From: Planctomycetota bacterium
GTDB taxonomy: Bacteria; Planctomycetota; Phycisphaerae; WQYP01
Reading direction: 5' to 3'
NCBI GenBank assembly: GCA_021852245.1
Contig: JAJZNY010000402.1
Location: 1 to 6,380, forward strand
Length of the DNA: 6,380 nt
Every line of letters starts with the position of its first letter. The stretch's first letter is position 1. The translations under genes were made by a program, and so were the position numbers. The notes beneath the pieces are model-generated. The model did no database searches. It saw only the letters and a list, made by a program, of their open reading frames with translations, and was not told where the DNA came from. This document shows, piece after piece, positions 1 through 5,289 of the stretch.

Positions 1-264
1 GAGGCCCGGCAATGTGGACGCATGGCGGTGAAGTATTCGGTGGCGGCGCCGGAGGGTTTAAGCAGCGGATCGGTCGCCATCAAACGCCTTTCCGATTCTC
101 CTTATCAGGTGGATTATTTCCCGACCGCACTGACGAATGTCGCCCGGCAGACCAAACATCTGGACCCGACGTGGGTAAAGAACGGATGTGATATTTCCGC
201 CGACTATGTGCGTTATGCCAAAGGGTTGGTCGGTCCGCTGCCGATTCCGGGTAAATTGTATTAA
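1..264 (+). CDS. 6-phosphofructokinase, probably pyrophosphate-dependent (C-terminal fragment)
   Basis: The reading frame is open from base 1 to the TAA at 262-264, giving about 87 residues that begin EARQCGRMAVKYSV, so the gene starts outside the window. The ATG at 22 is an internal methionine. The segment resembles the extreme C-terminus of the PFK family: a helix of the AxxxGRxAV type, a strand (GSVAIKRL), a VAxxTKxLDPxWV segment and the ending VGPLPIPGKLY. From memory, the YAxxLVGPLP ending is typical of the longer PPi-using phosphofructokinases of Planctomycetota and relatives, which interconvert fructose 6-phosphate and fructose 1,6-bisphosphate with PPi in glycolysis. The active-site motifs that separate ATP from PPi use lie upstream and are not visible, so the phosphate donor is inferred. 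The next gene starts 135 bases downstream on the same strand. Confidence 0.68.
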   Translation, partial: EARQCGRMAVKYSVAAPEGLSSGSVAIKRLSDSPYQVDYFPTALTNVARQTKHLDPTWVKNGCDISADYVRYAKGLVGPLPIPGKLY

Positions 265-321
265 ATCCAGGTCGCTGCAGGACCGGCGGGTCCCATGAAT
301 TGGACGCCGCCATTGCCGCTG

Positions 322-359
322 CGATTCCGGCGCGGAGTCGTAGAAACGGAGTTCTTTTT
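322..359 (+). terminator. possible weak terminator hairpin downstream of the phosphofructokinase gene
   Basis: An 8-bp stem CGATTCCG / CGGAGTCG (322-329 with 333-340, one T-G wobble) closes a GCG loop. A T-rich tract, TTCTTTTT, lies at 352-359, but 11 bases separate it from the stem, which is too far for a textbook Rho-independent terminator. A second, shorter hairpin (GGACC-GGCG-GGTCC, 280-293) lies nearer the stop codon and has no T tract. Either could mark the 3' end of the upstream transcript. The call is weak. Confidence 0.25.
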
Positions 360-386
360 CGGCTGTATGTGATCGGCCGCCGGCGT

Positions 387-392
387 TACAAT
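387..392 (+). promoter_or_regulatory. candidate -10 box for hrpB, possibly giving a leaderless mRNA
   Basis: TACAAT matches the sigma-70 -10 consensus TATAAT at five of six positions. It ends 7 bases before the ATG at 400, so a typical start site would fall on or next to that ATG. No good -35 hexamer is seen at the usual spacing (364-369 is TGTATG). The hrpB start also lacks a proper Shine-Dalgarno site, which fits a leaderless transcript. A six-base match can arise by chance, so this is only a candidate. Confidence 0.3.
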
Positions 393-399
393 CAGGCCG

Positions 400-2937
400 A
401 TGACTGCATCGCCCGCCACGACTCCCCAATCTCTTCCGATGGATGAGCACCTGCCGCAGATGATCGATCATCTGCGTGCCGCCGGAGCTGTCGTGGTGGT
501 TGCTGCGCCCGGCGCCGGCAAGACAACACGCATCCCACCCGCGGTCTACCGAAGCGGAATTCTCTCACGTGAAAACTCGGGCGTGATTGTGCTTCAACCG
601 CGGCGTATCGCCACACGGGCGCTGGCCGCCCGTATTGCTGCGGAAAATAACTGGCAGGTTGGCGGCGAAGTCGGCTACCAGGTTCGCATGGAAAACTGCA
701 CCGGCCCCGATACTCAGATCATCATCATGACTGAGGGAATATTAAATCGGCGGCTGCAATCCGATCCGGCCCTTGAGGGAATCGGTGCAGTGATTCTGGA
801 TGAATTTCACCTGCGTACCCTGCATCTCGATGAGGCGCTGGCCTTGCTGGAGGATGTCCGTACCCATCTGCGCCCTGATCTGAAGCTGATCATCTCCTCC
901 GCCACCATCGATGCCGGGCCCATCGCTGAATTTCTCTCCGCGCCGTGTATGGAGATTCCCGGCCGTATGTTTCCCGTGCAGATTCGCTACGCTCCGCCGG
1001 CGGGCCGGTCGCTGGAAATGGCCTGCCGCGACGCCGTTGAAGATGGATTGCAGTTCGCCGGTGATGGGCATGTATTGATCTTCCTGCCGGGGGTTTATGA
1101 AATTCAGCGCGTCGCCCAACAACTCGCATCCGTTGCTCGGCACCACGGCATGAGAATCTGTCCTCTGCACGGGAGTCAGCCGCTTGCCGAGCAGGCCATC
1201 GCCATCTCGCCATCACAGGAGCGCAAAATCATACTCGCCACCAACGTTGCCGAGACGTCGCTCACGGTGGATGGCGTGACACTGGTCATAGACTCGGGAC
1301 TGGCGCGGTATGCCGATTATGATCCGCATCGCGGTATTAATCGCCTTTCAACCCGGCGGATATCGCAGGCATCCGCCCAACAGCGTGCGGGCCGAGCAGG
1401 TCGCACTGCGCCGGGAACATGCATTCGCCTTTGGGACGCGGCCCAGTGGAAGCATCAACCGCCCGCCGATCCTCCGGAAATAGAGCGCGTCGATCTTTCC
1501 AACCTGTGCCTCGATGTATACGCCTGGAATCCGGCGGGTTTTGAATCCCTGAAATGGCTCACCGTGCCCCCGGCGGCTGGCGTGCGGTCGGCCCAGGACC
1601 TGCTTTGCGACCTCGGGGCGGCTTTCGGTGGGGGAGACAACTTCAAGCTGACCGAATTGGGGCGTCGGCTGGTCAACTTTCCGCTGCATCCGCGGCTCTC
1701 GAGTATCTTGGTCGCCGGGATCGAAAGTCGTCACGCCGCCTGGGCTGCGCTGATTGCCGCGATTTTGTCTGATGCGGGAACGAGCATGGTGAATCGTCGG
1801 GATGGGGGATCATGGGATATTGCCATCTATTTGCGGCAGGTAGCAGAGGGGGTTTCGGCACTCAATGATCGCAGATCGTCCAGCGGTTCACAAACGGGCT
1901 CCGTCCTGCAGCTTTTTCGTCGCCTGTGTCGGCAATGCCGTGTGCCGGAGCAACTCCCTCCTATGCCATCGCCGAGCGTCTTGGCGAAATTGGTGTTTGT
2001 GGGGTTTCCCGATCGGCTATGCGTGATGGATCGGCGCGATCCGCGCAGGGGAGTGATGGTGGGCGGCACCGGCGTCGAACTCAGCGATCACCGGGGTGCG
2101 GATATGGCCGAAGCCGTCATCGCCTTGGATATAGAAAAAAATGACGATCGGCAAAAGCACGCCATCATTCGGCTCGCGGCACGCATTTCCATGGAAGATA
2201 TTCTTGCCTCAGATGCACCCCAACTCAGCCGGAAAAAGATGGTGGTCTGGGACGAAGAGCACCGAAAATTTTCGGCCTTTATCGAAACTCACTTTGCTGA
2301 CCTGTGTGTAAAATCGCAACCCGATCCGTCACCGGATCCGGACTTGGTGCGGCGTGTCATTGAGCAGGGAATTCTCCCGCACCTGCGGCACCTTCTGAAT
2401 ACGAACTCGGCACTCATATCACTGGCCAACCGCGCGGAGTTATTTCGGCGCCATATCGCCCGGACAGAGATACCGGAATTAACCGCCGAGTATCTGGCGG
2501 GGAGTGTGGCCGATTTTATGATCGCCGGCGATCTTCGCGAGGCGCCCGATGAGGGCCGGATGGTGGAACTGTATCTGGCTGCACTTCCCCATTCCATCCG
2601 ACATCAGCTCGATTCACTTGTGCCCGAATATATGCTTCTGTCGTCGGGAAAAAGGGTCGAGATTGACTATACGCCCGAGGGGCCGGTGATTGAGGCCCGC
2701 GTGGCAGATTTATTAGGTACTCCCTCATTGCCGAAATTGTTTGGCGGACGTGTGGCGGTGATATGCCGCATCTTGGGGCCCAACCATCGGCCGGTACAGA
2801 CGACGGCCGATCTGGCCGGGTTCTGGCAGGGGTCCTATCATCAGATCAGAAAGGATCTGCGGGCGCGGTATCCGCGGCATCCTTGGCCGGAGGACCCGCT
2901 GACGTATGTGCCGCCGGTGCGGCCGGGCCGCCGATAA
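400..2937 (+). CDS. hrpB: ATP-dependent helicase HrpB (DEAH/RHA-type)
   Basis: This is a full-length 845-residue HrpB, slightly longer than the roughly 810-residue E. coli protein. The helicase motifs appear in order: Walker A APGAGKTT (36-43), motif Ia QPRRIATRALA (66-76), motif II DEFH (134-137), motif III SAT (167-169), motif IV VLIFLPG (225-231), motif V ATNVAETSLTVDG (280-292) and motif VI QRAGRAGR (328-335). The HrpB-specific C-terminus is also present: SSGKRVEIDY, then DLAGFWQGSY and RYPRHPWPEDPL close to the end, which separates it from HrpA and other DEAH proteins. It is an NTP-driven nucleic acid helicase, and its cellular substrate is poorly defined in bacteria. The ATG at 400 is chosen because the conserved LPMDEHLPQM segment starts about 12 residues after it. 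The ATG at 439 lies inside that segment and would cut it. Only a weak AGG (394-396) precedes the start. One oddity is that motif II is followed by L138 where DEFHER is usual. Confidence 0.95.
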   Translation: MTASPATTPQSLPMDEHLPQMIDHLRAAGAVVVVAAPGAGKTTRIPPAVYRSGILSRENSGVIVLQPRRIATRALAARIAAENNWQVGGEVGYQVRMENCTGPDTQIIIMTEGILNRRLQSDPALEGIGAVILDEFHLRTLHLDEALALLEDVRTHLRPDLKLIISSATIDAGPIAEFLSAPCMEIPGRMFPVQIRYAPPAGRSLEMACRDAVEDGLQFAGDGHVLIFLPGVYEIQRVAQQLASVARHHGMRICPLHGSQPLAEQAIAISPSQERKIILATNVAETSLTVDGVTLVIDSGLARYADYDPHRGINRLSTRRISQASAQQRAGRAGRTAPGTCIRLWDAAQWKHQPPADPPEIERVDLSNLCLDVYAWNPAGFESLKWLTVPPAAGVRSAQDLLCDLGAAFGGGDNFKLTELGRRLVNFPLHPRLSSILVAGIESRHAAWAALIAAILSDAGTSMVNRRDGGSWDIAIYLRQVAEGVSALNDRRSSSGSQTGSVLQLFRRLCRQCRVPEQLPPMPSPSVLAKLVFVGFPDRLCVMDRRDPRRGVMVGGTGVELSDHRGADMAEAVIALDIEKNDDRQKHAIIRLAARISMEDILASDAPQLSRKKMVVWDEEHRKFSAFIETHFADLCVKSQPDPSPDPDLVRRVIEQGILPHLRHLLNTNSALISLANRAELFRRHIARTEIPELTAEYLAGSVADFMIAGDLREAPDEGRMVELYLAALPHSIRHQLDSLVPEYMLLSSGKRVEIDYTPEGPVIEARVADLLGTPSLPKLFGGRVAVICRILGPNHRPVQTTADLAGFWQGSYHQIRKDLRARYPRHPWPEDPLTYVPPVRPGRR

Positions 2938-2963
2938 AAAATGGGTACTGCGGAAATAATATT

Positions 2964-2967
2964 GGAG
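2964..2967 (+). promoter_or_regulatory. ribosome binding site of the MDR oxidoreductase gene
   Basis: GGAG lies 7 bases upstream of the ATG at 2975, at standard Shine-Dalgarno spacing, and fixes that start. It sits in the 37-base gap after hrpB. No convincing promoter is seen in the gap, which fits cotranscription with hrpB. Confidence 0.75.
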
Positions 2968-2974
2968 ATGTGAT

Positions 2975-3955
2975 ATGAAAGCATGGTTGCTTGATAAACT
3001 CGGCTCGCTCGAGAATCTCAGATTGGCCGAGGCCCCTGAGCCGGAACTCCACAGCGGTGATGTGCTGCTGGAGGTCATCTACTCCGCGCTTAATCCAGCC
3101 GACCGATATCTGGCGGAGGGAGCTTATCCCGCTCGGCCGCCGCTGCCGCATATTTTGGGGCGTGATGGTGTGGGGCGGGTACTTGCCGTCGGATCCGGGG
3201 TAAGCGGCTGGCAGTTGAATGATCACGCCTTGATCATCCGCGGTCCCGTTGGTGTTGAGCGTGCCGGCACATTCGCCCAGCGCGTCGCAGTACCTGCCAA
3301 TTGCCTCGCACATGTGCCCGATGGATGGACGCTGCAGCAGGCCGCGTGCGCCAGTTTGGTTTATCTCACGGCGTGGCAGGCGCTGACGCAGTTCGGTCCC
3401 GCTGGCCGATGGGTAGTCTTGATCACCGGCGCATCCGGCGGTGTCGGTGTTGCAGCCACGCAACTTGCCACCGCCATGGGGCACCATGTGATCGCCCTTT
3501 CGCGCTCGCCGGAGAAAGCGACAAAACTTCGCCAGCTCGGCGCCGCCTTCACCGCCGATCCTGCCGACCCGACCTGGAGAAAATCCGTATTGACGCATCT
3601 CGGTTCGCGGCGCGTGGACCTGGCAATCGATAATATCGGAGGCTCCGGCTTTTCCGAACTGCTTGATGTGATGGGGATGTGGGGAAAGATCAGTGTGGTG
3701 GGGCGGCTCGCCGGGCCGGTGCCTCAATTTAATACCGCCAGCCTTTTTTTCCGGCGCCTGCGCATCGGAGGTGTCGCGGTTGGAAGCTACACCGCCGAAG
3801 AAGCCCAGAGTGCCTGGCGACATGTACTGGAAACCCTCGCCGGGGGCGATCACCGGCCATTGATTGACAGCGAATTTCCGTTCGATCAACTGCTGCAGGC
3901 GTTCGCGAAGTTGGCCTCCGGGCCGATGGGCAAGGTGCTGTTGCGCGTCCGATAG
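2975..3955 (+). CDS. zinc-independent MDR-family NAD(P)H oxidoreductase (quinone oxidoreductase-like)
   Basis: This 326-residue protein has the usual length of zinc-free medium-chain dehydrogenases/reductases. The N-terminal GroES-like domain (about 1-120) holds the typical YSALNPADRYLAEG stretch (36-49) and LGRDGVGRV (61-69). A Rossmann domain follows, with the dinucleotide-binding motif ITGASGGVGVAATQLA (150-165, AxxGxxG type), and the chain ends in the conserved GKVLLRV. The structural-zinc cysteine cluster of alcohol dehydrogenases and a catalytic-zinc cysteine are absent, so an NAD(P)H-dependent quinone or enone reductase is the best class. The substrate cannot be told from sequence. No membrane segment or signal peptide is seen, so it should be cytoplasmic. 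The start is supported by GGAG at 2964-2967. It follows hrpB by 37 bases on the same strand and may share its transcript, but no functional link to the helicase is evident. Confidence 0.88.
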   Translation: MKAWLLDKLGSLENLRLAEAPEPELHSGDVLLEVIYSALNPADRYLAEGAYPARPPLPHILGRDGVGRVLAVGSGVSGWQLNDHALIIRGPVGVERAGTFAQRVAVPANCLAHVPDGWTLQQAACASLVYLTAWQALTQFGPAGRWVVLITGASGGVGVAATQLATAMGHHVIALSRSPEKATKLRQLGAAFTADPADPTWRKSVLTHLGSRRVDLAIDNIGGSGFSELLDVMGMWGKISVVGRLAGPVPQFNTASLFFRRLRIGGVAVGSYTAEEAQSAWRHVLETLAGGDHRPLIDSEFPFDQLLQAFAKLASGPMGKVLLRVR

Positions 3956-4057
3956 CGGCCGAACCGCGTTGGGGATTTGGCGGCCGAGCACCCTTGATCT
4001 TGATATCGGGCGGAAGTGTCCACCGTGTTTGGTGCCGATCAGCCAGCAGACGGGAAC
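3956..4057. other. convergent intergenic gap without an obvious terminator
   Basis: This gap separates the 3' ends of the MDR gene (plus) and pgpA (minus). It holds two copies of the palindrome CGGCCG (3956-3961 and 3981-3986) and short stems such as GCGG-CCGAA-CCGC (3955-3967) and CACC/GGTG (4021-4034). None is followed by a T tract on either strand. A perfect 7-bp inverted repeat, CCAGATT/AATCTGG (4067-4073 with 4082-4088, 8-base loop), lies just inside the 3' end of pgpA and also has no T tract. Transcription may end by Rho or run into the opposing gene. No small gene is supported here. Confidence 0.4.
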
Positions 4058-4561
4058 TTAATGCAGCCAGATTCTTATGGCAATCTGGAGCAGAATATTA
4101 ACTTGAATCCCGGCGGCAATGTCATCCCAGAAAACGCCCCACCCCGCGGGCAGTCTCTCCAATTGACGACAGGGCGGCAGTTTCATCGTGTCGGTAAGAC
4201 GGAAAAGCAGATACACCACCGCGGCGGCGATCCATGCACCCCACGGATGTCCCACACATCGGGCGGGTAGGGGCAGAAAAAGTGTAGCTGTGAGGTAGCC
4301 GGCATATTCATCCAGCACCACCTGTCCCGGATCTTTCTTTCCAAAGTACTTTTCCGCCCACGGGCCGAGATAGACGGTAAAAAATCCCGCCGCGACAATG
4401 ATGGCCAGTGATATGCCGATGCGTGCCGCCAGCGAAACACCGCCCCAGAGCAGCAGCCACCAGATAAGGGCCGGTCCGCACGAGCCCCAGCTGCCCGGTG
4501 CCGGTTTAAGCAGGCCCAATCCGCCGCCGGTGATGACCCATTTTTTCAGGTTGTCGTTCAG
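4058..4561 (-). CDS. pgpA: phosphatidylglycerophosphatase A, non-canonical or uncertain start
   Basis: PgpA removes the phosphate from phosphatidylglycerophosphate to give phosphatidylglycerol at the inner membrane. Counted from the CTG at 4561, the 167-residue product shows the family blocks ITGGGLGLLKPAPGSWGS (10-27), DPGQVVLDEYAG (77-88), FRLTDTMKLPP (120-130) and WGVFWDDIAAG (141-151), including the conserved acidic residues D84, E85, D124, D146 and D147. Hydrophobic stretches lie between the blocks. Homologues align through the whole ITGGGLGLL segment, so the TTG at 4519 (153 residues), the only ATG/GTG/TTG-class codon here, would cut conserved sequence. In-frame CTG codons at 4561 and 4549 are the nearest alternatives, and the one at 4561 has AAGGCGGA (4568-4575) six bases upstream. 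The frame continues upstream, without any other stop, to the TGA of pgsA. Identity is firm; the start is not. The partner enzyme PgsA is encoded immediately upstream. Confidence 0.85.
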   Translation of the reverse strand: MNDNLKKWVITGGGLGLLKPAPGSWGSCGPALIWWLLLWGGVSLAARIGISLAIIVAAGFFTVYLGPWAEKYFGKKDPGQVVLDEYAGYLTATLFLPLPARCVGHPWGAWIAAAVVYLLFRLTDTMKLPPCRQLERLPAGWGVFWDDIAAGIQVNILLQIAIRIWLH

Positions 4562-4567
4562 TTCAAG

Positions 4568-4575
4568 TCCGCCTT
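4568..4575 (-). promoter_or_regulatory. candidate ribosome binding site for a CTG start of pgpA
   Basis: Read on the minus strand this is AAGGCGGA, one mismatch from the strong AAGGAGGA, with six bases before the CTG at 4561. It also sits where a 13-codon reading frame that begins at the ATGATG over the pgsA stop (first base 4616) ends in TGA (4577-4575). Termination of that mini-frame could deliver ribosomes to this site. This is inferred from spacing alone. Confidence 0.35.
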
Positions 4576-4612
4576 CACTGCCACTGCAATTGATAAACTC
4601 TCGACTTGCACA

Positions 4613-5272
4613 TCATCGGATCAGTCGCCGGGCCATAGAAATATATTGCCAAGCTGAAAGCACCGTCACCGCAAGTGTAAGCCAGATGGCCAGATCGCGC
4701 GTGTAAAGAAACCATTTTAATATGCCCGCCGGCAATTCCCACGCCAGCAACTGGCACACGATCACACCGATGACCGCCGAGCACTGCAAAACCATCTTTA
4801 CCTTGCCCGCCCACTGGGCCCGAAAATCAATCCCCTGCCCCTCCGCCAGAGAACGGATTCCCGTCACCACAAATTCCCGCGCGATAAGTACCACCGCCAT
4901 CCACGCGGTGATACCCGTCGGCGAAAAACTCAGTACGCTGAGATGCGGCGCCATCGGCCAGGCATTCCATCCCGGTACCGAAAAAAAGACAAATGCGCCG
5001 CAGATTAATATCTTGTCCGCAAACGGGTCCACCACCCGCCCGAAAACGCTTTCCGCCTTCCACGCACGGGCCAGATAGCCGTCGAGAATGTCGCTGGCGA
5101 CCGCTATGGCGAACAGGACCAACGCCACGGCGATCCACACGGTTACGGCATGGTAGGGCGGTGCCAGATTAATCACGATAAAGAAGAAGGCCGTCACCAC
5201 CAACCGTCCGATGGTGATCAGGTTGGGGATGTGCCGATGAGGGGCCGCAGAGGATGGAGATTCAGTCGGCAC
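4613..5272 (-). CDS. pgsA: CDP-diacylglycerol--glycerol-3-phosphate 3-phosphatidyltransferase
   Basis: PgsA transfers the phosphatidyl group from CDP-diacylglycerol to glycerol 3-phosphate, giving phosphatidylglycerophosphate, the committed step to phosphatidylglycerol. The 219-residue protein carries the complete CDP-alcohol phosphotransferase signature: D61, D64, G65, A68, R69, G78, D82 and D86 in DILDGYLAR...GRVVDPFAD. PNLITIGR (16-23), REFVVTGIRSLA (132-143) and GKVKMVLQ (156-163) are further PgsA-type blocks. Several hydrophobic segments (about 24-38, 43-60, 122-138, 160-180 and 192-208) indicate an integral membrane protein. The start is GTG at 5272, chosen because GGAGGTGA (5283-5276) precedes it at good spacing. 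The rimO stop is 17 bases upstream. The TGA at 4615-4613 is in frame with pgpA, whose product performs the next reaction. Confidence 0.93.
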   Translation of the reverse strand: MPTESPSSAAPHRHIPNLITIGRLVVTAFFFIVINLAPPYHAVTVWIAVALVLFAIAVASDILDGYLARAWKAESVFGRVVDPFADKILICGAFVFFSVPGWNAWPMAPHLSVLSFSPTGITAWMAVVLIAREFVVTGIRSLAEGQGIDFRAQWAGKVKMVLQCSAVIGVIVCQLLAWELPAGILKWFLYTRDLAIWLTLAVTVLSAWQYISMARRLIR

Positions 5273-5275
5273 GCC

Positions 5276-5283
5276 TCACCTCC
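5276..5283 (-). promoter_or_regulatory. strong ribosome binding site of pgsA
   Basis: On the minus strand this reads GGAGGTGA, an almost ideal anti-16S match. The GGAGG core lies 6 bases before the GTG at 5272. It decides for this GTG start and lies entirely in the 17-base gap after rimO, which fits one transcript with a separate initiation at pgsA. Confidence 0.8.
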
Positions 5284-5289
5284 GCTCGT

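Noticed and set aside
58..471. A 137-codon minus-strand frame across the phosphofructokinase tail and the start of hrpB.
   Set aside because: Its composition is low-complexity Arg/Gly/Ser with no known motif, and it overlaps two recognisable genes on the other strand, so it is a shadow frame.
2136..2142. A_AAA_AAT in the zero frame of hrpB, which matches a -1 slippery heptamer.
   Set aside because: The -1 frame continues about 50 codons and ends with nothing recognisable. HrpB homology carries on in the zero frame, and no stimulatory structure was evident, so it is most likely chance.
3744..3750. A run of seven T in the MDR gene, as a possible internal terminator or slippage site.
   Set aside because: It encodes part of a conserved LFFRR segment in the middle of an intact domain and has no GC-rich stem directly upstream.
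2846..3991. A 381-codon open frame on the minus strand, antisense to the MDR oxidoreductase gene and the end of hrpB.
   Set aside because: It has no recognisable domain and is rich in Arg, Gly, Pro and His, as expected for the reverse strand of a GC-rich gene. The plus-strand product is a clear, full-length MDR protein with its own ribosome binding site.
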